Assembly (NCBI GenBank): GCA_021775655.1
Contig: JAJFHK010000204.1
Coordinates: 1 to 8,356 of the forward strand
Length of the DNA stretch: 8,356 nucleotides
Direction: 5' to 3'
Source: Filomicrobium sp.
GTDB taxonomy: Bacteria > Pseudomonadota > Alphaproteobacteria > Rhizobiales > Hyphomicrobiaceae
A model generated the notes under the pieces. It saw nothing but the letters and a program-made list of their open reading frames with translations. It ran no database searches and had not been told where the DNA came from. The position numbers were made by a program, and so were the translations under genes. Below are positions 1-5,918 of this stretch, piece after piece; the stretch's first letter is position 1, and every line of letters starts with the position of its first letter.

Positions 1-2
1 CG

Positions 3-125
3 GCAAAAGGCGTTCCAGTAGAAGTCCTTGTGCTCGCCGACCGCTAGCTTGCCGCCATCAACGCCGCAAATGACGCCATTAAAAAGGAGCGGGAAAGCAG
101 TCCCCGCGAAAAAGCCAGTGGTTGA
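3..125 (+). pseudogene. 3' end of a DjlA/TerB-like J-domain protein, interrupted by an in-frame TAG
   Basis: Read from base 3, this frame gives AKGVPVEVLVLADR, a TAG stop at 45-47, then LAAINAANDAIKKERE and about ten more residues to TGA at 123-125. The pattern (A-x-G-[VL]-P-x-E, then LAAINAAYD-x-I-K) is the segment after the HPD tripeptide, helix III of the J domain, which ends DjlA-family co-chaperones; E. coli DjlA ends in a comparable way. Relatives usually have Lys or Gln where the TAG falls, so one AAG-to-TAG change would explain it. The HPD motif and N-terminal membrane/TerB part would lie upstream of the window. The stop cuts helix III, so the product would lose part of the J domain unless the stop is read through or is a sequencing error. 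The family call comes from pattern recognition on about 40 residues. Confidence 0.5.
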
Positions 126-129
126 AAAC

Positions 130-933
130 GTGTCCCGCGCAGCTGCAATTCCAAATCGAGCAAGCGAGCTAATTCCAGACAGCCCACTGGTCGGCCGAGT
201 TCACCCCTCGGTCAACGTCGAACCGAGAAAAGTTGGGTTTAAGCCGACCATCCTCCTGATGCACTACACCGGCATGCCGTCGTGCGAACGGGCCATCGAC
301 TGGCTGTCGCGCCCAGAGAGCAAGGTCTCGAGCCACTACGTCATCGACATCGACGGCACCATCACCCAACTCGTCAATGAGGGCATGCGCGCCTGGCACG
401 CCGGCGTATCGATATGGCGCGGCGAAACAGACATCAATTCGTCATCCGTCGGCATCGAGATCCATAACCCCGGCCACGGCGAAAATTATTGCGATTTCCC
501 CGATGCGCAGATGCAGTCAGTTGCCGCACTTTCATCTGAAATCATCTCACGGTGGAACATCGCCCCGGAAGGCGTGCTTGGTCATTCCGATGTTGCCCCC
601 GGTCGCAAGATCGATCCCGGCGAAAAATTCGACTGGAAGTGCCTGGCCAATATCGGAATCGGCCGCTGGGTCGAACCTGAGCCAATAGATGAGCACATTT
701 GCAGCCATTCCCTCGAGCCTTCCAACGACGACATCGCCCATGTGCAAAGGTTGCTTGCGAGCTACGGCTATGGTCTCCAGGTTAACGGCCAGTTGGACGA
801 TAAGGTCCGCGATGTCATCCGGGCTTTCCAGATCCACTTCCGCCCACAGCGCGCTGACGGCGTTATTGACCCCTCCACCATTGCGACGGTGGAGCGCCTG
901 ATCGATGCAAGCAATCTTTCACCAGCTTCCTGA
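130..933 (+). CDS. amiD: N-acetylmuramoyl-L-alanine amidase with C-terminal peptidoglycan-binding domain (AmiD/AmpD type)
   Basis: Zinc amidase that cleaves the bond between N-acetylmuramic (or anhydro-muramic) acid and L-alanine in peptidoglycan fragments. With the start used here (267 aa), the Amidase_2 domain spans about residues 14-180: zinc ligands His45 (LMHYTGM), His152 (GHSDVAPGRKIDPG) and Asp162, plus Glu110 in SVGIEIHNPG and His90 in RAWHAG. A PG_binding_1 domain follows at about 200-262 (VQRLLASYGYG ... ADGVIDPSTIATVERL). No signal peptide or lipobox is visible, so a cytoplasmic recycling role is possible; E. coli AmiD is instead an outer-membrane lipoprotein. The start is uncertain. 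The frame is open from base 22 with TTG 28, ATG 70, GTG 118 and GTG 130, none with a good ribosome site. GTG 130 is preferred because bases 48-122 read as J-domain sequence in another frame and family members begin shortly before ELIPDSP. It ends 43 bases before rnpB. Confidence 0.87.
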   Translation: MSRAAAIPNRASELIPDSPLVGRVHPSVNVEPRKVGFKPTILLMHYTGMPSCERAIDWLSRPESKVSSHYVIDIDGTITQLVNEGMRAWHAGVSIWRGETDINSSSVGIEIHNPGHGENYCDFPDAQMQSVAALSSEIISRWNIAPEGVLGHSDVAPGRKIDPGEKFDWKCLANIGIGRWVEPEPIDEHICSHSLEPSNDDIAHVQRLLASYGYGLQVNGQLDDKVRDVIRAFQIHFRPQRADGVIDPSTIATVERLIDASNLSPAS

Positions 934-940
934 ACCGGCC

Positions 941-969
941 TTGACGCAAGCCCCCCAGAGGCCCTTATA
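941..969 (+). promoter_or_regulatory. Predicted housekeeping promoter of rnpB
   Basis: TTGACG (941-946, preceded by C) and CTTATA (964-969) are separated by 17 bases, close to the rhizobial sigma-70 pattern CTTGAC-N17-CTATAT. Initiation about 7 bases downstream falls at A977, exactly where the 5' strand of RNase P helix P1 begins. The independent agreement between promoter and mature RNA end is the main support. Confidence 0.65.
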
Positions 970-976
970 GACGACT

Positions 977-1444
<468 letters not shown>

Positions 1445-1467
1445 ATTTTTTCGTCGGCACATCCGCA

Positions 1468-2622
1468 ATGCTCCTTACCTTCGCCGTATCCGGATACCGC
1501 TCGCTACGAGAACTCATCCTCCCGCTCGACGCCCTGACGGTCGTCACTGGCCCCAACGGCAGTGGCAAGTCGAGCCTCTACCGGGCCATTCGTCTTCTCG
1601 CCGCAACTGCCCAGGGCCGCGTGGTCGGCACGCTGGCCAGCGAAGGCGGATTAAGTTCGACGCTGTGGGCTGGCCCCGAAGAAATCTCACGAGGCATGAA
1701 GTCGGGCGAAGTCCCCGTACAGGGAACCGTGCGTAAAGATCGCATCGGCCTGAAACTTGGCTTTGCTTCCAAAGACTACGGCTACTGTATTGACCTTGGG
1801 CTGCCGCAAGCCGGACGAACGCTCTTCGGCCGCGACCCCGAAATCAAAACTGAAACCGTCTGGGCCGGAGAAATGATCCGGCGCTCCAATATCCTTGCCG
1901 CACGCAAAGGCCCCGTCGTAACCATCACCGGGGATAGCGGCGAGCGCGAAGTCATCCTGAAAGACCTGCCACCGTTCGATTCCATGATGACCCAGGCGTC
2001 CGATCCGCGCAGCGCACCCGAATTGCTCGCCCTGCGCGAACGCATGCGTGGCTGGCGTTTCTACGATCATTTCCGCACTGACCACGACGCACCGGCGCGC
2101 CGCGCGCAAGTCGGCACCCGAACCCCGGTTCTTTCTTCCGATGGCTCCGATGTCGCCGCCGCCCTGCAGACGATCCGCGAAATTGGCGACACGGCCGCCC
2201 TCGACGAAGCAATCGAAGATGCATTTCCTGGAGCCTCAATCGACATTGTCGAGAACAACGGCCTATTCGAAGTCGTCATGATGCAGCATGGGCTTCTGCG
2301 CCCGTTGCGTGCCGGCGAACTCTCGGATGGAACGTTGCGGTATCTGTTGCTTGTGGCCGCACTTATGTCGCCCCGGCCACCATCGCTATTGGTTCTGAAT
2401 GAGCCGGAAACCAGCCTCCATCCCGAACTTCTAAAGCCCTTGGCCCGCCTCATTTCTCGCGCCAGCCAGACCGCGCAGATCATCGTCGTCTCGCATGCAG
2501 GCCCATTGGTTGACGAATTGGCAATGGAGCAGGGCGCTTCTATCGTAGCCCTGCGCAAGAACCTCGGCGAAACGGTCGCCGACGATGTCGAAGCCCCTGC
2601 CTGGAGCTGGCCCAAACGCTGA
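1468..2622 (+). CDS. AAA/ABC-type ATPase, RecF-like (COG4637 / AAA_21 type)
   Basis: Predicted ATPase of 384 aa with the split head domain of RecF/SMC-like proteins; its biological role is unknown. Walker A is GPNGSGKS (28-35). A central region of about 250 residues holds no recognised domain. The ABC-type signature LSDGT is at 285-289, Walker B LLVLNEPE at 307-314 followed by TSLHPELL, and the switch histidine is in VVSHAG (341-346). Walker B reads LNEPE rather than LDEPE; as I recall Asn is common at this place in the COG4637 group, so it is not taken as a defect. The N-terminus MLLTFAVSGYRSLREL is typical of the family and fixes the start, although no clear ribosome site precedes it. The ATG lies 24 bases after the rnpB 3' end, so it may be expressed by read-through. 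Related ATPases can pair with nucleases in OLD-like defence systems, but no nuclease neighbour or TOPRIM domain is present. Confidence 0.88.
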   Translation: MLLTFAVSGYRSLRELILPLDALTVVTGPNGSGKSSLYRAIRLLAATAQGRVVGTLASEGGLSSTLWAGPEEISRGMKSGEVPVQGTVRKDRIGLKLGFASKDYGYCIDLGLPQAGRTLFGRDPEIKTETVWAGEMIRRSNILAARKGPVVTITGDSGEREVILKDLPPFDSMMTQASDPRSAPELLALRERMRGWRFYDHFRTDHDAPARRAQVGTRTPVLSSDGSDVAAALQTIREIGDTAALDEAIEDAFPGASIDIVENNGLFEVVMMQHGLLRPLRAGELSDGTLRYLLLVAALMSPRPPSLLVLNEPETSLHPELLKPLARLISRASQTAQIIVVSHAGPLVDELAMEQGASIVALRKNLGETVADDVEAPAWSWPKR

Positions 2623-2650
2623 CAATCACAGTGGGAGCTGGTCACTCGAG

Positions 2651-2749
2651 TCAGACAAGCCCGGCGTCTTCAAGAACCTTGATGTGTTTGAGAACAGCCA
2701 GCAGCGACGTGTCGAACAGCTCGGTCAGCGGCTCGGCCTCAACAGATAG
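2651..2749 (-). pseudogene. Remnant of an ArsR-family regulator (recognition-helix segment)
   Basis: On the minus strand, a 32-codon open stretch between two stops reads LSVEAEPLTELFDTSLLAVL and then KHIKVLEDAGLV, stop. This is the characteristic helix-turn-helix core of ArsR-type repressors (LAE-x-FD-x-S-x-x-AV-x-KHI-x-VLE-x-AGLV). The preceding helix and the following beta-wing are missing, both ends are closed by stops, and no start codon is available. It is best read as the decayed remainder of a regulator gene, probably the kind paired with SRPBCC proteins, which often has this exact KHI-x-VLE-x-AGLV string. Confidence 0.6.
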
Positions 2750-2768
2750 TCACTTGGTTTACAAGTGA
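2750..2768. promoter_or_regulatory. Perfect 7+7 palindrome, operator-like
   Basis: TCACTTG (2750-2756), five-base spacer GTTTA, then CAAGTGA (2762-2768). It sits directly upstream of the degraded ArsR fragment and about 150 bases before the EF-hand gene. It could be the old operator of the lost regulator. No bound protein can be named. Confidence 0.35.
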
Positions 2769-2828
2769 TGCGATAACCATCTGTAACAAGCGAACACCGA
2801 AGCGTGACCACTGACGCGTCAAGTGGCT

Positions 2829-2853
2829 GGAACTCCGGCAGCTCTGAACAGTT
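2829..2853 (+). promoter_or_regulatory. Candidate EcfG (general stress response) promoter
   Basis: GGAAC (2829-2833), 16 bases, then AGTT (2850-2853). The alphaproteobacterial EcfG consensus is GGAAC-N16/17-CGTT, so only the C before GTT differs. It lies 66 bases before the EF-hand start, in the right orientation. The match is short and chance occurrence is possible. Confidence 0.35.
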
Positions 2854-2918
2854 TTGCTCTCCATGCACGAGGACGAAAAAGACCTCGGCGGTTGAAACGA
2901 AACCCATGGAGTACGACA

Positions 2919-3203
2919 ATGAAACTTGTAGCAATGACTCTCGCCGCCGCTATGGCAACCGGCCTGGCTCTTAGCCCTGCAGCACATGCCAAGGAGATGT
3001 ACACCGATCCTGACAAATGCGTCTCTGAAATCGGCGCACTGGACAAGAACGGTGACGGCTACGTCGACAACACAGAGCATTCGCAATACGGAAGGATTGA
3101 CACGAACGTCGACACCGATGGTGACGGCAAGATTTCAGGCGATGAGAAAGTCGTCGCCTGCAAGGGCGGCGCCATGCAGGCCCTCAATCCAAACAAGGGT
3201 TAA
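2919..3203 (+). CDS. Secreted small protein with a pair of EF-hands
   Basis: Predicted periplasmic or secreted metal-binding (probably calcium) protein of 94 aa. A Sec signal peptide covers residues 1-24 (MKLVAMTLAAAMATGLALSP, cleavage after AHA). Two canonical 12-residue EF loops follow: DKNGDGYVDNTE (42-53) and DTDGDGKISGDE (65-76), each with acidic or Asn ligands at 1, 3, 5 and Glu at 12. Only 11 residues separate the loops, far fewer than the roughly 24 of calmodulin-type pairs, so helices are shortened. Single cysteines at 34 and 81 flank the pair and could form a disulfide after export. The start is supported by GGAG seven bases upstream; an in-frame start at 2823 would bury the signal peptide and is rejected. 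The gene stands alone and is followed by a strong hairpin. Loop position 2 is Lys or Thr, not the Pro of lanmodulin. A buffering or sensing role is inference. Confidence 0.85.
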   Translation: MKLVAMTLAAAMATGLALSPAAHAKEMYTDPDKCVSEIGALDKNGDGYVDNTEHSQYGRIDTNVDTDGDGKISGDEKVVACKGGAMQALNPNKG

Positions 3204-3228
3204 TCCGTAGTTAGCTGATAATAAAGAT

Positions 3229-3255
3229 GCCGCGCGGAACCAATTTCCGCGCGGC
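3229..3255. terminator. Strong bidirectional hairpin between convergent genes
   Basis: GCCGCGCGGAA (3229-3239) and TTCCGCGCGGC (3245-3255) form a perfect 11-bp GC-rich stem with a five-base loop. It lies 25 bases after the EF-hand stop and 45 bases beyond the end of the minus-strand small ORF. T-rich sequence follows on both strands, more clearly on the minus strand (ATCTTTATTAT), as expected of a shared terminator. Confidence 0.75.
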
Positions 3256-3300
3256 TATTAGTTTCAGGAGGAAGTTTGGGAGGATCATGCGTTGTAACGA

Positions 3301-3423
3301 TCAGAACGACGTCGTGATCTGCGAGAGAACGGTCAGCGTCGTCCAGACAGCACCGCCGATAATGGCAAGGCCGAGTGCGAAGATCTGCGCTGAGTGGATC
3401 GTGTCTGAAGAAAGATTGGTCAT
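3301..3423 (-). CDS. Small single-pass membrane protein, unknown function (40 aa)
   Basis: A 40-residue ORF: a short polar N-terminus (MTNLSSDTIHSAQ), one hydrophobic helix at about 14-34 (IFALGLAIIGGAVWTTLTVL) and the tail SQITTSF. AGGGA lies 8 bases before the ATG, an acceptable ribosome site; an in-frame ATG three codons upstream has none. Third codon positions are GC-rich, as in the neighbouring genes. It is converged upon by the EF-hand gene, with a shared terminator between, and lies 111 bases downstream of the hydrolase on the same strand. I recognise no family. Single-helix proteins of this size are often accessory subunits of membrane complexes, but nothing here identifies a partner. 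It could still be a chance ORF. Confidence 0.5.
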   Translation of the reverse strand: MTNLSSDTIHSAQIFALGLAIIGGAVWTTLTVLSQITTSF

Positions 3424-3534
3424 TGGTCTCATCCCTTGAGTGCATGTTGCGCTGTTGGGAGGAGATTACGTTCACAACCGGCCCGCCGCCGTCCCCTAGG
3501 GAACAATGGCGAAAATATCCAAAAACTAAATGGT

Positions 3535-4512
3535 TCAGTTCTTCAAAAACGACGAGATGAGTTGCATCACCTCCTCCGGGCGCTCATCCTGGGGCACATG
3601 CCCACAGCCCGACAACACCTTGAAGCGCGAGCGCGGCAGTGCCTTCACAAGCTTTATACCGGTTTCGATAGGGACGGTCCTGTCACCATCGCACCAGATT
3701 ACGAGCGTGCGCTGACGAATACTTGGATACCGCGACGTGAGCCGTTCCACGTCCTTGGGCCTAATCCTCCGCGCAGTCGTGATCAGCGCGTGCCGGGCTG
3801 CTGCATCGTAGAACGGTGCCGCATATCCCTGGAGCTCTTCGTAGCTCAACAGTTCCGATTGCACCTTGTCGAGTGACAGCCAGGTTGTCAGCTCCGGAGG
3901 TACCAGCATCAGCACAGCGTAGGGCAGGATCGGCGCACTCATGAAGCGGACGAATTCGGTGCCGGGTTGCTCGTAGGCCGGAGCGTTCATCAGCACGAGG
4001 TCCCGCACCGCGCCAGGGTTCGTCACGTTCAGCCGCAAAGTTGCCATCAGCCCAATCGCGCCGCCGAACGAGTGACCGATGATGGTTGCATCCTTCAAGC
4101 CCCGCTTGCGAATGAAGGCGAGCACGAGGTTGGCATGGTCGTATGGTGAATAGGCCTGCGTGAACGGCTTCTCCGACCTCCCGAAGCCTTTCATGTCAAT
4201 AGCGATGACGCGGTTACTGCGTGACAGCAGAGGGATGAGATTGCGCCAAGTGAACATCGAAGCGCCGAGCCCATGCAGCAACAGGATTGGCCGGCCGCGG
4301 CCAAACTCTTCCGCGTAGAGGTTTATGGTCCCCTGGCCGGGGGCTTCGACAGGCATGTAATAGGATTGGGACGGGGAGGGCGGCAGGGCCGCTATAGCCG
4401 GCTTAGATTCACACGCGAGTGTAAACAGTACTGCAATCAGCGCGCAGGCACAAAACTGCACAAAGCGCCGATTGAGCAACGTAAAATCCGACCGATACTC
4501 CGGCCAACGCAT
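3535..4512 (-). CDS. Exported alpha/beta-fold hydrolase
   Basis: Serine hydrolase of the abhydrolase_1 type, 325 aa; the substrate cannot be told from sequence. The oxyanion-side motif is HGLGAS (80-85), the nucleophile elbow GHSFGG has Ser148, the acid is probably Asp277 in WCDGDRTVP, and the catalytic His305 is in GCGHVPQDERPEEV. A cap region of about 60 residues (185-245) separates strand 6 from the C-terminal core. The N-terminus has an arginine pair then a hydrophobic stretch (17-33), indicating Sec export or a membrane anchor. FTLAC with Cys34 is an imperfect lipobox; cleavage after AIA (41) is the alternative. The start is well supported by AGGAG seven bases before ATG at 4510-4512. 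It appears to be a single-gene unit with an operator-like dyad upstream. Lipases, haloalkane dehalogenases and C-C hydrolases share the fold; Ser at 148 argues against a dehalogenase. Confidence 0.87.
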   Translation of the reverse strand: MRWPEYRSDFTLLNRRFVQFCACALIAVLFTLACESKPAIAALPPSPSQSYYMPVEAPGQGTINLYAEEFGRGRPILLLHGLGASMFTWRNLIPLLSRSNRVIAIDMKGFGRSEKPFTQAYSPYDHANLVLAFIRKRGLKDATIIGHSFGGAIGLMATLRLNVTNPGAVRDLVLMNAPAYEQPGTEFVRFMSAPILPYAVLMLVPPELTTWLSLDKVQSELLSYEELQGYAAPFYDAAARHALITTARRIRPKDVERLTSRYPSIRQRTLVIWCDGDRTVPIETGIKLVKALPRSRFKVLSGCGHVPQDERPEEVMQLISSFLKN

Positions 4513-4560
4513 AATAAACTCCTGAACAACGCTGCACAGACAAACTCTTACCCTCCTGTT

Positions 4561-4577
4561 TAACCTGCCAAAGGTTA
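4561..4577. promoter_or_regulatory. Palindrome upstream of the hydrolase gene
   Basis: TAACCT (4561-4566), five-base spacer GCCAA, AGGTTA (4572-4577): a perfect 6+6 dyad 49 bases before the hydrolase start. On the minus strand a TTGACG lies at 4589-4584, so the dyad would fall between or over the promoter elements, where a repressor could act. No clear -10 was found. Confidence 0.3.
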
Positions 4578-4627
4578 CCGGGGCGTCAACGCGTGGGTCG
4601 TTTCGGGATTCGCAGATGTTGTAAGAG

Positions 4628-4662
4628 GTCTGAGCAGACTCTCGCAGCGGCGGTGCACCGCC
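4628..4662 (-). terminator. Two adjacent palindromes after the small membrane gene
   Basis: Directly after the stop of the 4663-4893 gene lies the perfect 14-base palindrome GGCGGTGCACCGCC (4649-4662), then GTCTGAGCAGAC (4628-4639). Both can fold as hairpins. No T tract follows, so factor-independent termination is doubtful. Confidence 0.3.
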
Positions 4663-4893
4663 TTAGTTTTTGGCTGCTCGCTTATCGGAACCGGCTTTGG
4701 CATTCGCCAGTATTCTACCAGCAATGAAATAGCTGGCCACGAGCGCCACAGCGAACCCACCCGAAGCCACCCAACCGAACAGATTCAAGACTTCGTGGCT
4801 TGGAACAGGGGCGGTGAGCAGTACAGCCAATCCCAACCCGGCAAGTGTAACGCCTGCCATCAAGAACAAAATAAGTGTCAGTGCGAACCGCAT
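4663..4893 (-). CDS. Small two-helix inner-membrane protein, unknown function
   Basis: A 76-aa protein with two predicted membrane helices, at about residues 2-28 (MRFALTLILFLMAGVTLAGL onward) and 38-61 (LFGWVASGGFAVALVASYFI region), a short Pro-containing loop between them (TAPVPSHEV) and a basic C-terminal tail (GSDKRAAKN) predicted to face the cytoplasm. The start at ATG 4891-4893 is chosen because GAGGTGG stands five bases before it; a GTG three codons upstream is less well placed. It resembles short alphaproteobacterial membrane proteins ending with a SYF-x-A-x-[RK]-[IL] motif, some of which I recall being loosely labelled CTP synthetase in databases; it has no such domain. It is divergent from the CopD-like gene and sits 150 bases upstream of the hydrolase on the same strand. 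Confidence 0.72.
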   Translation of the reverse strand: MRFALTLILFLMAGVTLAGLGLAVLLTAPVPSHEVLNLFGWVASGGFAVALVASYFIAGRILANAKAGSDKRAAKN

Positions 4894-5201
4894 TGCAACC
4901 ACCTCGACCCACGAAGAATAGCGACAACGACGCCTCTAGATGGGATGCTCACGTCCTGCGTTGATCAGTATCATCCGCAGCAATCGAATTGTCTGACATT
5001 TGTCACCGTTGGCAGAAGTCCCGAAAAGTGTATGAAGGATTATTCAGTCGTGAATTTCACTGATTGTGTAAGCTTCGCGACCAGACGCACGTGTCATCCA
5101 GAAGCGGGCCGAAGAAATTCGTGCCCTCATTGAGAGTCGGCTTGGCACCTACGCAGTGCTATTCAGCCGCGAAAAGCCGACTGCAGAACAGAGGCCTCAT
5201 C
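4894..5201. other. Divergent intergenic region, 308 bases
   Basis: This separates the divergent small membrane gene and the CopD-like gene. It contains the two palindromes and candidate promoter listed separately. One frame from 5072 reads KRAEEIRALIESRLG at 5102-5146, which looks like an amphipathic protein helix, but it follows a stop, has no start codon and runs into the next gene in the wrong frame. It may be a gene remnant. No confident gene was found. Confidence 0.5.
4994..5063 (+). promoter_or_regulatory. Candidate promoter flanked by two dyads, upstream of the CopD-like gene
   Basis: TTGGCA (5009-5014), 16 bases, then TATGAA (5031-5036) resembles a sigma-70 promoter reading right. 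Just upstream is TGACA-TT-TGTCA (4994-5005), a perfect 5+5 palindrome; just downstream, over the expected start point, is TCAG-tcg-TGAA-t-TTCA-CTGA (5044-5063), an interrupted dyad. The arrangement suggests control by a dimeric regulator. A transcript from here would have a leader of about 160 bases, which weakens the case for this gene being the target. Confidence 0.35.
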
Positions 5202-5669
5202 ATGCTCGATTTTTCCGCCATCGCACTCGCCGTCCACGCTATTGCGGCAACTGTCTGGGTCGGCGGAATGTTCTTCGCTTACACCGTGCTACGTCCATCG
5301 CTAGGACCATTTGAGCCGCAACAGCGGCTGACACTTTGGAACGACGTGTTTACTCGCTTTTTCATCTGGGTTTGGGTTGCTGTCATCGCCCTGCCCGTAT
5401 CGGGGTACCTGCTGGTTTTCATCTATTTTGGCGGCTTCGGAACTGTCGGACTTCACGTTCACATCATGCATTTGCTGGGACTGATAATGATTGGATTATT
5501 CCTGCTCTTATTTTTCACCCCCTACAGGCACTTTCAAAGTGCCGTCAATGCAAACGAGTGGCCGACTGCCGCAAGGCACCTGAACAATATTCGGCGCATC
5601 GTTGGCATCAACACGATCCTCGGCCTCATCACCATCGCAGTTGGCGCATCGGGCAGGCTCTGGGGTTGA
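5202..5669 (+). CDS. CopD/HemJ-like four-helix integral membrane protein
   Basis: Integral inner-membrane protein of 155 aa with four predicted helices (about 4-29, 51-75, 84-106 and 133-152), related to the CopD-family / COG5615 small membrane proteins. Recognisable family features are AVHAIAATVWVGGMFFAY with His12, a VF-x-RFF-x-WVW segment (49-58), GLHVHIMHLLG with His85, His87 and His90, and the C-terminal IRRIVGINTILGL then GASGRLWG. Conserved helix histidines in this superfamily (HemJ, CopD) bind haem or copper; this function is inferred, not shown. The start is ATG 5202, with AGAGG seven bases upstream and the helix beginning at once; the frame is open from 5064, but the extra 46 residues are not membrane-like or family-like. 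It is transcribed alone, away from the small membrane gene. No copper-resistance partner (CopC, PCuAC) is nearby. Confidence 0.82.
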   Translation: MLDFSAIALAVHAIAATVWVGGMFFAYTVLRPSLGPFEPQQRLTLWNDVFTRFFIWVWVAVIALPVSGYLLVFIYFGGFGTVGLHVHIMHLLGLIMIGLFLLLFFTPYRHFQSAVNANEWPTAARHLNNIRRIVGINTILGLITIAVGASGRLWG

Positions 5670-5689
5670 TCTAACCGAAACCGGAGAAA

Positions 5690-5706
5690 GAAGCTCCACG
5701 AGCTTC
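5690..5706. terminator. Short hairpin after the CopD-like gene
   Basis: GAAGCTC-CAC-GAGCTTC gives a perfect 7-bp stem with a three-base loop, 20 bases after the stop. A short A-rich stretch precedes it, but no T tract follows on the plus strand, so termination is only plausible. Confidence 0.4.
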
Positions 5707-5918
5707 AATGTAGTTCCTAATTTGAACCCGAGCATCGCGAAGTATGCCATGCCCTACAGTCATTGTACTTCTGGATGAGCGATCGAGAAACGATGGCTTG
5801 CCCCACGGAGCAAGTCGCGTGGATTGACACATTCAAGCGATAAGTTCGTTCTAAATTGTCCCTTCTCCGCTCAACTGCATTTGGCGGAAATATTTGGTTC
5901 CATTGGGCAATTAGAATT

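Noticed and set aside
28..129. Amidase N-terminus starting at TTG 28 or ATG 70
   Set aside because: These bases read as the end of a J-domain protein in another frame, no ribosome site is present, and the extra residues are not part of the amidase fold. ATG 70 cannot be fully excluded.
1468..2622. Two-gene OLD/Gabija-like or other defence system
   Set aside because: No TOPRIM domain in the ATPase and no helicase, nuclease or toxin neighbour; the next gene is a secreted EF-hand protein.
2823..2918. N-terminal extension of the EF-hand gene from 2823
   Set aside because: It would place 32 basic, non-conserved residues before an obvious signal peptide, and the ATG at 2919 has its own ribosome site.
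2919..3203. Lanmodulin
   Set aside because: Only two EF loops, no Pro at loop position 2, and no methanol dehydrogenase genes in the window; only the short loop spacing is shared.
3495..3502. Palindrome CCCTAGGG
   Set aside because: Eight bases only, with no promoter or repeat context; expected by chance.
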